Origin: an uncultured Chitinophagaceae bacterium
GTDB taxonomy: Bacteria > Bacteroidota > Bacteroidia > Chitinophagales > Chitinophagaceae
Direction: 5' to 3'
Length of the DNA stretch: 64,000 nt
Assembly: GCA_937907395.1 (NCBI GenBank)
Contig: CALCII010000012.1
Location: forward strand, 186,001-250,000
This document shows positions 18,712 to 28,202 of the stretch, piece by piece. The notes below the pieces were generated by a model. It did no database searches. It saw nothing but the letters and a program-made list of their open reading frames with translations, and was not told where the DNA came from. Position numbers and translations under genes: made by a program. Within the stretch, counting starts at the first letter, position 1, and each line of letters opens with the position of its first letter.

Positions 18712-21105
18712 TTACTTTAAACCAATAAATTGTAAAATCTGGATGTACCATTTGTTTCTGGATGGATCAACGTCGTAATAACCATAACCGTAGCCATAAC
18801 CATAGCCATAGCCATAGCCATAACCGCCGTAGCCATAGTAACTGTTATATCCTTCCACTTTGATATCATTTACCATTACAGCTGGGTTCGGGAATTTCTT
18901 TTGCTGATATAATTCTTCAAGCAATTGCAATTGTTTTTTATAAGTGTATCGTTGACGTACTACAAACAATGTAGCATCTGCAAAGTTTCCAAGCGTCATT
19001 GCATCGCTCACCAGGCCAACAGGAGCTGTATCAAGAATCACTACATCAAAATTGTCACGCAGAAAATCAAACAGTTCTTTGATCTTGGGATCCAAAAGCA
19101 GTTCTGAAGGGTTTGGTGGAGTTGGGCCACAACCTATTACATATAAGTTTTCTGTTTCGGGAACAGCAACAGGAAGTTCTTCTGCTTTTACTTTACCAAT
19201 CACAAAATGGGTAATACCAAAAGTTCTTTGCATTCCCAGTCCGCTTAACACTTTAGGTTTACGTAAATCAAATTCAAGAATTACGGTCTTCTTACCAGTT
19301 AGTGCTATTGAAGCAGCCAGGTTGGTAGCAGCAAATGACTTACCCTCACCACTAAATGAAGATGTTATCAGAATTACAGGTGTACGCTCCTTTTTCAAAA
19401 CATATTGAAGATTGGAGCGGATAATTCGGAATTGCTCAGCCAGAATGGACCGGCTGTTTTTCACAACTACAAGCGTTTGTGCTTTATCATTATGCCCCAA
19501 CTCACCAATAACAGGCAGTTTAGTATTCTTCGCAATATCATTCTTGGTGGTAACTTTATCATTCATCATATCCCGTATGAGAATGATAATTACAGGAACG
19601 AGTATACCAAAAAAGATTGCCAGCATATAAGCATTCTTACGCTGGGGTAAATAAGGAAATCCTCCCCCTTCTGCTTCTGAAAACACACGTGAATTAGAAA
19701 CAGTAGATGCTAACTGAATACCTGTTTCTTCCCTTTTCTGTAACAAGAAAGTAAAGAGTTCATTCTTGATCGCCTGTTGCCGTTTAATTTCCCGGATCCG
19801 GCTTTCTTTCTCAGGAAGCGAAAACATTTCTGTACGGATACTTGTGTTTCTGCGTTCAAGGTCGTTTTTTGTTAACAGTATTGACTCTTTGATATTCCTG
19901 AGATTTTCAATCATTGAAGTACGTGTTTTTTCAATATTGATTTCAATCTCTCTTACAACAGGATTGTTTTCATTGTTAACCAGCAACTCATTTTCACGTT
20001 TAATGATTAAACGATTGTATTCAGCCACAAAGTATGTTAAGGTTGGGTCGTCAATTCCCAGGTTCGTTGGCGTAAGGTTATACGCATTTTTTTTATCTCT
20101 TATATATCGTTCCAGCAATCCCAATGTTTCCAACTGGACACCCACTCTTACCAGATCTTCATCAATGGAACCCATTCGTTCAAAATACATTTTCGACTGG
20201 TCTTCCAGATCCAGGTATTGATTCTTCTTTTTAAAATCCTGTAGTGATCCTTCCACCAGACCTAATTCATTCTCCAGCTTATCCAGACGTTCATTAATAA
20301 AATTGAGTGTGTTCTGAGATATTCGGCTCCGATCGAGTACACTGAACTTGCCATATTCCTGCATAATCTGATTCAGAATATCCTTCCCTTTTTCAGGGTT
20401 CAGCGTGCTTAGTGTAAGATTCAGAACACTGGAAGTCCGGCTTTTTTGAGCAATCGTTAAGCTTCCGGCTATATTTCCTGCAACAGTGCGAGAAGGTTGC
20501 CATGAATATGTAAACCTTCTGCCTACATCAGCATCTGAAATAGCTTCCGGAACAACACGAAAAACGGAACCATTTTCCTCAACATTACTATAAAAAGGAC
20601 GGGGTTTTGATTCTTTATTAATTATAAACGCTCTGTTGCTTACAATCTGAATATTGAACGAAAATGATAAAGTACTATCTGCAATCTTTACAACTTCTAT
20701 ATGAAAAGGTATAAATTGATAAACTTCACTGCTTCTTACTTTCCCATGTTCCACATAAACATTATTCAGATGTAAAATATCTACCACCCGGCAGAGAAAC
20801 TCCTTTGAACGCATCAGTTCAATTTCATCTTCCATGTTGATTTTATCAATGGGCGTAAATATAGTGCTGAACTTTTCATTCCCTTTTACATTTGCAGGGT
20901 TCTCCATTTTTACAATCATGCTGGATCCGACACTGTAAACCGGTGTTGCCCAACGCAGGTAAGCCCACGCTATAATCAATGCAACACCTAATGAGAAAAA
21001 GAATAATGGTAAGTTGGAGATGTATTTGAACATAATCTCCTTAAACGTCAGGATTTTTGATTCTGACTCTACATGAACAAATTGTTCGTTTCCGGATGGA
21101 TTCAT
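18712..21105 (-). CDS. wzc: Wzc-like polysaccharide co-polymerase / bacterial tyrosine kinase
   Basis: A 797-residue inner-membrane protein. Residues 30-60 and about 500-520 are transmembrane; between them lies the Wzz-type periplasmic domain with long coiled coil. The C-terminal cytoplasmic BY-kinase has Walker A SSFSGEGKSFAATNLA, Walker A' VILEFDLRKPK and Walker B VVILDTAPVG. The tail is a run of alternating Gly and Tyr ending YYDVD, the cluster that is autophosphorylated in this family. The DNA encoding it is a CCATAG/CCATAA hexamer repeat at about 18778-18838. It controls chain length and export together with the Wza-like lipoprotein 4 bases upstream. Confidence 0.92.
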   Translation of the reverse strand: MNPSGNEQFVHVESESKILTFKEIMFKYISNLPLFFFSLGVALIIAWAYLRWATPVYSVGSSMIVKMENPANVKGNEKFSTIFTPIDKINMEDEIELMRSKEFLCRVVDILHLNNVYVEHGKVRSSEVYQFIPFHIEVVKIADSTLSFSFNIQIVSNRAFIINKESKPRPFYSNVEENGSVFRVVPEAISDADVGRRFTYSWQPSRTVAGNIAGSLTIAQKSRTSSVLNLTLSTLNPEKGKDILNQIMQEYGKFSVLDRSRISQNTLNFINERLDKLENELGLVEGSLQDFKKKNQYLDLEDQSKMYFERMGSIDEDLVRVGVQLETLGLLERYIRDKKNAYNLTPTNLGIDDPTLTYFVAEYNRLIIKRENELLVNNENNPVVREIEINIEKTRTSMIENLRNIKESILLTKNDLERRNTSIRTEMFSLPEKESRIREIKRQQAIKNELFTFLLQKREETGIQLASTVSNSRVFSEAEGGGFPYLPQRKNAYMLAIFFGILVPVIIILIRDMMNDKVTTKNDIAKNTKLPVIGELGHNDKAQTLVVVKNSRSILAEQFRIIRSNLQYVLKKERTPVILITSSFSGEGKSFAATNLAASIALTGKKTVILEFDLRKPKVLSGLGMQRTFGITHFVIGKVKAEELPVAVPETENLYVIGCGPTPPNPSELLLDPKIKELFDFLRDNFDVVILDTAPVGLVSDAMTLGNFADATLFVVRQRYTYKKQLQLLEELYQQKKFPNPAVMVNDIKVEGYNSYYGYGGYGYGYGYGYGYGYGYYDVDPSRNKWYIQILQFIGLK
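18776..18840 (-). repeat. In-frame hexamer repeat encoding Gly-Tyr tail of Wzc
   Basis: Tandem six-base units (CCATAG, CCATAA on the plus strand) encode alternating tyrosine and glycine. Because the unit is a multiple of three, slippage would change the number of tyrosines without a frameshift. Confidence 0.85.
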
Positions 21106-21109
21106 TTGT

Positions 21110-21907
21110 TTATAATCTGCTAAGTATAATAAAAATATTTAACAAGGCAATACCCATATTGATATACTGAAATGTGCGTCCCGAAGAATTATCTGTATTT
21201 ACAACCTGCCGTTTTGTTGGTTTCACATACACCACATCATTCTGTTTCATGTAGTAAAACTCAGAATCAAATAAACTGCCATTCGACAAATCAATCAGAT
21301 GCATGGAACGCTTTCCGTTTTGTTCCCTGAATAACAGAACGTTTTTGATATCACTGCCGGGAATCGTTCCACCCACCTGGCCCAATGCTTCAAAAAAGGT
21401 AATACGTTCCGATGCAAAAGAAACAGAACCCGGCTTACCCACACTTCCTAAAAACGTAACACGATAATTGAGATAACGGATATTTACAATAGGATCTTCC
21501 TTGAGGTATTCTCTTGCCCGTTTAATGATTTCCAGTTCCAACTCCTGTTTGGTTAACCCTTCTGCATGAATAATACCCAGCAATGGCAGTTTGATATCAC
21601 CAGTAGCAATACCCACATGATAACCTTCGGGCATCACACTCTGGCTGCTGGAAGGTACCTGGCCTGTACCTACAACTGACCCTGAATAATTCTGACTGAA
21701 GAGTAAATTGGAAGAAGAACTTCTGGATGAAATTTTTATCTCAATAATATCATCCTTCTGAATTACAGGCTGAACCATCATATACTGATTGAGTTTAGCT
21801 GTATCCAATCCCTCGTTAAAATACACCTGCTCTTTCATGAGCTTCTCCGGCGAAACGCAGGAAGACCAAAGCATCAGCATCAGCATCCCAAGGGAAAAAT
21901 TACGCAT
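21110..21907 (-). CDS. wza: Wza-like polysaccharide export lipoprotein
   Basis: About 265 residues. The signal peptide ends MLMLWSSCV, a lipobox with the modified Cys near residue 17. The Poly_export domain follows (DIIEIKISSRSSSSNLLF), then an SLBB domain (VTFLGSVGKPGSVSFASER), and a hydrophobic C-terminus (YINMGIALLNIFIILSRL) that probably crosses or touches the outer membrane. It forms the outer-membrane exit for the polysaccharide and is the usual partner of the kinase encoded next. Start at 21907 rather than 21919 is a judgement. Confidence 0.88.
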   Translation of the reverse strand: MRNFSLGMLMLMLWSSCVSPEKLMKEQVYFNEGLDTAKLNQYMMVQPVIQKDDIIEIKISSRSSSSNLLFSQNYSGSVVGTGQVPSSSQSVMPEGYHVGIATGDIKLPLLGIIHAEGLTKQELELEIIKRAREYLKEDPIVNIRYLNYRVTFLGSVGKPGSVSFASERITFFEALGQVGGTIPGSDIKNVLLFREQNGKRSMHLIDLSNGSLFDSEFYYMKQNDVVYVKPTKRQVVNTDNSSGRTFQYINMGIALLNIFIILSRL

Positions 21908-21936
21908 CATAAAATTCATTTGTTTGCATCTGTTTA

Positions 21937-22455
21937 TTAAGAAATAGCAGGAGATGATTGAAGCGGCTCAAGATTGTGCTTTTCGAATTGTGCCGTTAGT
22001 TCATAACCTAAACTTTCAAGTACTACATAAATCCGGTTGTTGTAAGTGCGCACCACCACTCCTTCATGATCCATCAATACACCTGTTTTCACTCTTACTT
22101 TTTTACCTACTTCTATTGTTACGGCTCTTGCTGTAACCTCACGGTATTCACTCAGGAATTTTTTTATAATCTCTATCTCGGCTTCCTTGATAATTGCCGG
22201 TTTGCCCAGCCAATATACAAAGTTTACCACACCATCTGTTAGCCGTATTCTCGACTTTTCGTCTTCTGTTATTTTCACAAAAACATAGGACTTGAATAAT
22301 GGCTCTTCAATCACTTTATAACGATCGCTCCATTTGCGCCGGACTTTCGTTTGCGGACAATAAACTTCTATCCCTTTCTTCTCAACATGAAGGCTCACTT
22401 TTTTTTCCCAGCGTGGCTGGGTATAAACAGCATACCATTGTTTTTCTACACTCAT
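21937..22455 (-). CDS. UpxY-type NusG paralog, polysaccharide operon antiterminator
   Basis: A 172-residue NusG-like protein. The NGN domain (1-105) begins QWYAVYTQPRWEKKVSLHV; a KOW domain lies at about 120-160 (GKKVRVKTGVLMDHEGVVV). First-gene NusG paralogs of Bacteroidota polysaccharide loci (UpxY) bind RNA polymerase and prevent premature termination in their own long operon; a stem-loop in the leader upstream of this gene fits that. It is the promoter-proximal gene of the cluster running down to position 1. Confidence 0.88.
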   Translation of the reverse strand: MSVEKQWYAVYTQPRWEKKVSLHVEKKGIEVYCPQTKVRRKWSDRYKVIEEPLFKSYVFVKITEDEKSRIRLTDGVVNFVYWLGKPAIIKEAEIEIIKKFLSEYREVTARAVTIEVGKKVRVKTGVLMDHEGVVVRTYNNRIYVVLESLGYELTAQFEKHNLEPLQSSPAIS

Positions 22456-23038
22456 AAACGGTCAAAGCTTCGCCACCTCAGTCACATCATTTTAAAAAAA
22501 CTGAGTACTCTATGTAAATCCCCTTCTAAACAAAAGGGTAAAAAAACCCGTTAGGTCTTTTTACCCTTCCTGATCTATATCAAATTGCCATTTCTGGCGA
22601 AAAAAATATTAGTTGTCCTGGTGTCGAATTCATAAAATTTACCCCTGCCCCAACCAGTTTTTCGGGTTGTAAAGATATGGATTTTAAGCCCCTGTAGCTC
22701 AGATTTCCAGCTCATTCCGTGAATGAAAAAACCTACACTCCAATTGGCCGTGCAAGATAAACGATGAAGGGCAAAATCAGAAAATAAATATTATTACTTA
22801 GATCCCCTTTCAACCCAATCCGTCTATCCTCAAAAAATTTATTACCCGTTGTGAATCAATGATTTCACTCCCTTGACGGCGTTCAGGGATGAATCGTTGC
22901 AATTGGGAGAGGCTGGTGCCAAAGCAAGGAGAAAGAAAAAGCTTGTCAACCTTCCATAACCAGGTTCCTTTGTTGTAAAAATTGCTTGAAAATAAATTGA
23001 TTACCAGCAGATTGTGTTAGAACGACGCATTCGGCGCC
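22456..23038. promoter_or_regulatory. Leader and promoter region of the polysaccharide operon
   Basis: About 580 bases without a gene. It should hold the promoter and 5' leader of the UpxY-led operon reading left. I could not find a clean TTTG/TAnnTTTG promoter. A near-perfect stem-loop lies at 22534-22568: arms AAGGGTAAAAA and TTTTTACCCTT with a 13-base loop that itself contains an ACC...GGT pair. On the minus strand it is followed by AC-rich then T-rich sequence. It may be a pause or attenuation site for the antiterminator. Confidence 0.5.
22534..22568 (-). terminator. Leader stem-loop ahead of the UpxY-like gene
   Basis: Arms of 11 bases pair perfectly (22534-22544 with 22558-22568). It lies about 80-110 bases upstream of the start of the antiterminator gene in the transcribed leader. 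It could be an attenuator or a loading site; function is inferred from position only. Confidence 0.5.
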
Positions 23039-23755
23039 TTACGAAAACAAGCTTTCGGCCACAGCCACGCTTTCCGGCTTTCCCACATCCACCAGCTTAT
23101 CACCACTGTGATCATAGCCAAGGATCAGGTGGTCTGTTGCCAGATCGAGATAAGTATCGGTAAGAGAAAATTTGCCTGTCTGCCTGATTTTAGAGAAAAC
23201 CGCCTGTTCAAACACCACCACACAACTGTACCCCTTTTCAATAAGTCCGGGCTTTGCTATTGAAATCCGTTCTTGTCCGGTTACATTGTTTCGCCAGCCG
23301 CAAAGACGATTGGCTTCATCAAACAGAAAATTGCGGGATGTTTTACGATTCGTTACCCCAAAAGAGATCAATGGCTGATGTTTCTGGTGAAAAGCGATCA
23401 GGTTGGTTAAATTGAGATTGGTGAGTATATCAACATTGATGGTTACAAACGGCTCCCGATCCTCCAGCAATGGCCTCGCTTTCAACAAACCTCCACCCGT
23501 TTCCAGCACTTCATCACGTTCATCACTGATGATCACATTACTACCCCAACCTTGGTTGGCCGTAACTGCATCAATGATCTGATCGGCAAAATGATGCACA
23601 TTCACCACCACATCTCTGATGCCATATTCCTGCAGGTATTCAATATTGCGTTGCAGCAAACTTTTACCATTTACCACTGCCAGGGCTTTGGGATGATGAT
23701 CGGTCCATGGCTTAAACCGTGTACCCAATCCGGCTGCAAAAATCATTGCTTTCAT
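23039..23755 (-). CDS. murU: MurU-like sugar-1-phosphate nucleotidyltransferase
   Basis: A 238-residue nucleotidyltransferase. It starts MKAMIFAAGLGTRFKPWT, the nucleotide-binding signature, with HPKALAVVNGKSLLQ next and NVDILTNLN near residue 108 as the metal-binding Asp. Length and sequence fit MurU, which makes UDP-MurNAc from MurNAc-1-phosphate in the recycling route that bypasses de novo synthesis. The AmgK-like kinase gene ends 6 bases upstream, the same pair as in Pseudomonas. Mannose-1-phosphate guanylyltransferase is the main alternative. Confidence 0.78.
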   Translation of the reverse strand: MKAMIFAAGLGTRFKPWTDHHPKALAVVNGKSLLQRNIEYLQEYGIRDVVVNVHHFADQIIDAVTANQGWGSNVIISDERDEVLETGGGLLKARPLLEDREPFVTINVDILTNLNLTNLIAFHQKHQPLISFGVTNRKTSRNFLFDEANRLCGWRNNVTGQERISIAKPGLIEKGYSCVVVFEQAVFSKIRQTGKFSLTDTYLDLATDHLILGYDHSGDKLVDVGKPESVAVAESLFS

Positions 23756-23761
23756 TTCGTT

Positions 23762-25225
23762 CTATTCTTTTGTAGCTGGTAGATTGATCCAGTTTTTCGC
23801 ATCCTGCACCAGGTGCTTTAATTCAATTTTCACTCCGTATTTATTCCGAAGGTGGCGGGCTAATGCATCGGCAGCATAGACACTGCGGTGCTGCCCACCT
23901 GTGCAACCAAAGTTCACCTGCAGACTTTCAAATCCCCGCTTCATATAATCTTCAACCGCTATATCTATAATATTATAAATACTATTGAGAAACTGAGGCA
24001 TTTTAGTTTGCTGTTCAAGGAAATCTATCACGCCTTTATCCCGTCCGGTTTGTTGTTTGTATTCTTCAATGCGGCCAGGATTTAAAATGCCCCTGCAATC
24101 AAACACAAACCCGCCTCCATTATCTGTTTCATCTTTAGGAATACCAGTTGATTTGTAAGAAAAACTATTGATGTGAACTACTAATGGCGTTTCAATTGTT
24201 GCCTTGGGTGGTTCAAAGCGATGAATCACTTCATCTTCCACCACCAATGCCAGCACCCGTTCAAACTCCGGTACACTTAATCCTACTTTTTTGTTTTCTA
24301 AAAACCAACGAAGATTTCTCAATGCCAGCGGAATGCTGGTAAGAAAATGTGCTTTTCGTTCAAACAAACCACGGAATCCATAAGCGCCTAATACCTGCAA
24401 TAAACGAATGAGCACATATCCGTTATACTGACTGATGAAACGACTGCGGTCAATTTTCGACTGCAACACATTTTCCACACAATCGATATAAAAACTGAGG
24501 AGCGAATTTTTCCAATCATCGGGCAACTCTGCTTTTGCCTGCCATAATAATGAAGCCACATCATATTGCACAGCTCCCTTCATGCCTCCCTGGTAATCGA
24601 TGAAAAAAACATTACCCTCCTTCACCATCACATTCCTGCTTTGAAAATCACGGAACATGAAATATTTAAGATCCACCCTGGCGAGATAAATACTCAGCAC
24701 TTCAAAATCATCAATGAGTTTTTCTTTATCGTATGGAATCTTTAATGCATCAAGGAAATAATATTTAAAGTAGAGCAGATCGGCAAGTATGGCCTGTTTT
24801 CCAAACTCCTGTGATGTGATGCACCATTCATAATTAAAATTCTGATGACCTTTGATTTGCAAGTGCGCCAACTGTTTTAATGATTGCTGAAAGAGATGAT
24901 ACACTTCATCTGTATAACCTTTCTGCTCCAGCTCATTGAGCAACGATGTATCCCCGAAATCTTCCTGCAGGTATACAGTCTCTTCTTTGTTCACGGCATA
25001 AACAACCGGAACGGGGCAACCGGCAGTTTGAAAATGACGACTAAAACGAATGAATGTTTGGTTTTCTCTTACATTCCTGTTCCACGTGGCAATGCAATGC
25101 TGATGACCGGTAACCCTGAAATAGATGCGGTCGCTTCCGCTTTGAGGAATTTTATCAATTTGAACAGGAGCTATCCCAAAATGCTCCTTGTATAAAACGG
25201 AAATCTGTTCTAGTATCTGTTCCAT
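23762..25225 (-). CDS. AmgK-like sugar kinase fused to RapZ C-terminal domain
   Basis: About 487 residues with two unrelated domains. Residues 1-335 are an APH-type phosphotransferase resembling AmgK (anomeric MurNAc/GlcNAc kinase): YLQEDFGDTSLLNEL, MFRDFQSRNVMV as catalytic loop and VFFIDYQGG as metal-binding loop. Residues about 345-487 match the C-terminal domain of RapZ: FDCRGILNPG and NFGCTGGQHRSVYAADALA, the phosphate-binding loop of that family. In E. coli this domain senses glucosamine-6-phosphate and binds small RNAs. The start at 25225 (MEQILEQ) is chosen because longer starts would leave no room for the promoter of the divergent receptor gene. With the MurU-like gene it probably recycles cell-wall amino sugars. 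Confidence 0.82.
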   Translation of the reverse strand: MEQILEQISVLYKEHFGIAPVQIDKIPQSGSDRIYFRVTGHQHCIATWNRNVRENQTFIRFSRHFQTAGCPVPVVYAVNKEETVYLQEDFGDTSLLNELEQKGYTDEVYHLFQQSLKQLAHLQIKGHQNFNYEWCITSQEFGKQAILADLLYFKYYFLDALKIPYDKEKLIDDFEVLSIYLARVDLKYFMFRDFQSRNVMVKEGNVFFIDYQGGMKGAVQYDVASLLWQAKAELPDDWKNSLLSFYIDCVENVLQSKIDRSRFISQYNGYVLIRLLQVLGAYGFRGLFERKAHFLTSIPLALRNLRWFLENKKVGLSVPEFERVLALVVEDEVIHRFEPPKATIETPLVVHINSFSYKSTGIPKDETDNGGGFVFDCRGILNPGRIEEYKQQTGRDKGVIDFLEQQTKMPQFLNSIYNIIDIAVEDYMKRGFESLQVNFGCTGGQHRSVYAADALARHLRNKYGVKIELKHLVQDAKNWINLPATKE

Positions 25226-25344
25226 GATTGCTGGTGGTAAAAGTAAATGAAATTCATTTGAAGGAGACATTTTACACAACCAATAAAGTTGATCGGAATG
25301 TTTTGAAATAGAAAATAGCTTACATTCAATAAAATTCTGCATTC

Positions 25345-28134
25345 ATGAAGCGCCTCCAACAACTGCTTACAGCTATACTGCTGTTTATTGGTCTTCCTCT
25401 ATTCGCTCAAAAACAAACGATCACAGGAAAAGTAACAGACAACAATGGACATCCGCTGCCCGATGTATCTGTCATTATCAAATCAACCAAACTGGGAACC
25501 TCTACAGATAAAAACGGGGCTTTCTCCATCAATGCATCACCTAATGATGTACTGGTGTTCAGCATCATTGGTTTTAAAACCATTGAACAGAAAGTGGGGT
25601 CATCCACCAGCGTGGATATTTCCATGGAACCAGGATCGTCTGATCTTGAAGAAGTGGTTTTAGTGGGTACACGCAGAGTGGGAAGGGTAAAAACGGAAAC
25701 ACCTGTTCCGGTGGATGTAGTAAACATCGGACAAGCATCTTTACCCACAGCAAGAATGGATGTTACATCTATTCTCAACTATGTGGCTCCATCTTTCAAT
25801 TATAATAAGCAAAGCGGCAGTGATGGTGCCGATCATATTGATCTTGCCACCTTACGTGGATTGGGTCCGGATCAAACATTGGTCTTGATTAATGGTAAAC
25901 GTCGCCATCAAACAGCATTCATTGCTGTATTTGGTACACGTGGCCGTGGTAATTCAGGAACAGATCTGAGTGCTATTCCGGTTGGAGCTATTGACCGTAT
26001 TGAAATTTTACGTGACGGTGCTTCTGCCCAATATGGCTCGGATGCGATTGCCGGTGTGATCAACATTGTACTGAAGAAAAATATCAATCAGTTCAGCGGT
26101 AACATTGGCTATAGCGGATATTATGATCCCAAGTACAATCCGCATTTTAAAAAAGATTACAATTTATATGTACACGATGGTGCAGTTGACGGAAACGCAA
26201 TTACATTCAACGGCAACTACGGATTTAAAATTGGTAAAGAGGGTTTCCTGAATGTAACCGGAAACTTTTTATCACAAAGCAAAACCTACCGCCAGGCATT
26301 GGATACAAATGCCAGCAGTGCCGATTTTATGTACACGAATATTTATCGCCGTGCACATGGTGATGGCTCTGTTACTGCAGGTGGTGTTTTCTTCAACTCA
26401 GAAATACCGATAAAAGGATCTACCAGCTTTTACGCATTTGGCGGATTTAATTCCAAGAAATCAGATGCATTTGCATTCACACGTAACTGGAGTGGAAAAC
26501 CGGAGCGGTTCCCAACCAATAATAACTGGAACTTGCTTTATGTTCCATCGATCATGACTGTTACCGCAGATGACACAACGTTCAATCCGCACATTCAAAC
26601 ACAGGTGGGCGATATATCTTTGTCTGCCGGTGTGAAAGGTGTTACCAGTAAAGGATTGAACTGGGACATCAGCAATACAATCGGTAAAAACAATTTCCAT
26701 TTTTACGGAGATAAAACATTCAATGCTTCTTTAGGATCCACACAAACTCATTTTGATGATGGGGGATTCAACTTCCTCCAGAATACATTAAATGCCAATT
26801 TCAGTAAAGAGCTGAACAAGAAAACCAATCTCGCCTTTGGTGCCGAGTATCGTTATGAACGTTACAAACTGTATGCAGGTGAAGAAGCATCTTACAAAAA
26901 TTACAATCCTTCTAAATATTACATTAATTCAGACGGCGATGAAGTGTATGTTGCGGCCGGTTCACAAGGCTTTCCTGGTTATCAGCCAGCCGATGCTGTA
27001 ACAGCCAACCGCTCTGTATTAGGTGCTTATGGTGATATGGAATTTGATATCACTAAAAACTTCCTTGTAAGTGTGGCCGCACGTTTTGAAAACTACAGCG
27101 ACTTTGGATTTACGCACAATTATAAAATTGCTTCACGTTTAAAAGTAACCAGCAATTTCAACCTGCGTGGATCATTCAGTACCGGCTTCCGTGCACCATC
27201 GCTTCAGCAAATGAACTTCAGCTCCACCTTTACAACTGTGCAGGGTGGAAATATTGCTGAAGTAAAAATTGCACCCAACTACAGTGAAATCACCAAGCTT
27301 GCCGGCATACCTGAATTGAAACAGGAGAAAAGTATCAATGCCAGCCTGGGCTTTACCTGGAAACCTGTTTCTGAATTCAGCATCACAATTGATGGATATT
27401 TAGTTCAGGTGAAAGACCGTGTGGTATTATCCGGACAATTTGATGCGGAAGATCCAGACCTGGATGCAGCACTTGCTGCCAAACTTCAGCAACTGAAAGT
27501 AAAGTATGCACAGTTTTTTGCCAATGCGGTTAATACCACCAACAAAGGAATTGATGTGGTAATGGAATACAACAAACGTTGGGGCAAGAACAGTTTCCGT
27601 GGCTTGTTTACCGGTAATTTTCAAAACATGACGATTGACAAAATCAATGTTCCTTCTAAATTGAGTGGCTCTGATTTCTTACGTTCCACATTTCTGAGCG
27701 ACAGAGAACAGAAGTTCATTCTGGCTTCAGCTCCCAAAACCAAATTCGCATTCAACTTTGAATATGGTTACAACAAACTGACCGTTGGGACAAGGCTCAC
27801 TTATTTTGGTAAAGTTGATTTGCTGGGTTATGGTGAAGATGGATTGGGTATTAATCCGCAGGTGCCAACAGATGCAGATGAAACAAAATATGTTGCCGAC
27901 AGATACATCTATAATGGCAAACTGGTTTCCGATTTATATCTCGGATATCGTTTTAACAACAAAATCAGTTTATATGGCGGCGTGGATAATTTATTGAATG
28001 TTCACCCGGATCTTGGGGTGGCTCCCGGTGCAAAAGGATGGGCTTTTAATAATGAAACCGGCGGACCATGGGATGCTGTGCAAATGGGTGGTAACGGAAT
28101 GCGTTTGTTCCTGCGCTTAGGGTTTACCTTTTAA
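25345..28134 (+). CDS. TonB-dependent outer-membrane receptor
   Basis: A 929-residue receptor. A signal peptide (LLTAILLFIGLPLFAQ) is followed by a carboxypeptidase-regulatory-like domain (TITGKVTDNNGHPLPDVSV), a plug domain (TLRGLGPDQTLVLINGKRRH, then YGSDAIAGVINIVLKKN) and a C-terminal beta barrel ending in RLFLRLGFTF, aromatic at the last residue as needed for barrel assembly. There is no SusD gene beside it, so it is of the general TonB receptor type rather than SusC. The ligand is unknown; siderophore or oligomer import are possibilities. Confidence 0.92.
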   Translation: MKRLQQLLTAILLFIGLPLFAQKQTITGKVTDNNGHPLPDVSVIIKSTKLGTSTDKNGAFSINASPNDVLVFSIIGFKTIEQKVGSSTSVDISMEPGSSDLEEVVLVGTRRVGRVKTETPVPVDVVNIGQASLPTARMDVTSILNYVAPSFNYNKQSGSDGADHIDLATLRGLGPDQTLVLINGKRRHQTAFIAVFGTRGRGNSGTDLSAIPVGAIDRIEILRDGASAQYGSDAIAGVINIVLKKNINQFSGNIGYSGYYDPKYNPHFKKDYNLYVHDGAVDGNAITFNGNYGFKIGKEGFLNVTGNFLSQSKTYRQALDTNASSADFMYTNIYRRAHGDGSVTAGGVFFNSEIPIKGSTSFYAFGGFNSKKSDAFAFTRNWSGKPERFPTNNNWNLLYVPSIMTVTADDTTFNPHIQTQVGDISLSAGVKGVTSKGLNWDISNTIGKNNFHFYGDKTFNASLGSTQTHFDDGGFNFLQNTLNANFSKELNKKTNLAFGAEYRYERYKLYAGEEASYKNYNPSKYYINSDGDEVYVAAGSQGFPGYQPADAVTANRSVLGAYGDMEFDITKNFLVSVAARFENYSDFGFTHNYKIASRLKVTSNFNLRGSFSTGFRAPSLQQMNFSSTFTTVQGGNIAEVKIAPNYSEITKLAGIPELKQEKSINASLGFTWKPVSEFSITIDGYLVQVKDRVVLSGQFDAEDPDLDAALAAKLQQLKVKYAQFFANAVNTTNKGIDVVMEYNKRWGKNSFRGLFTGNFQNMTIDKINVPSKLSGSDFLRSTFLSDREQKFILASAPKTKFAFNFEYGYNKLTVGTRLTYFGKVDLLGYGEDGLGINPQVPTDADETKYVADRYIYNGKLVSDLYLGYRFNNKISLYGGVDNLLNVHPDLGVAPGAKGWAFNNETGGPWDAVQMGGNGMRLFLRLGFTF

Positions 28135-28157
28135 TTTGATAGAACTCTATTTTTTGA

Positions 28158-28190
28158 GGCGATGAAATTCATCGCCTTCTTTTTTTTATC
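28158..28190 (+). terminator. Rho-independent terminator after the TonB receptor gene
   Basis: A stem GGCGATGA / TCATCGCC with a 3-base loop at 28158-28176, followed by a run of T broken once by C (28177-28188). It lies 24 bases after the receptor stop. Confidence 0.85.
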
Positions 28191-28202
28191 TGCTTACATT
28201 TG

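Noticed and set aside
22558..22760. A tRNA-like CCTGTAGCTCAGATT stretch near 22690
   Set aside because: No matching anticodon, T-arm or acceptor partner could be found in either direction.
25226..25342. N-terminal extension of the AmgK-RapZ protein to 25342
   Set aside because: It would leave 2 bases to the divergent receptor gene, and the extra 39 residues have no family match. The region more likely holds promoters.
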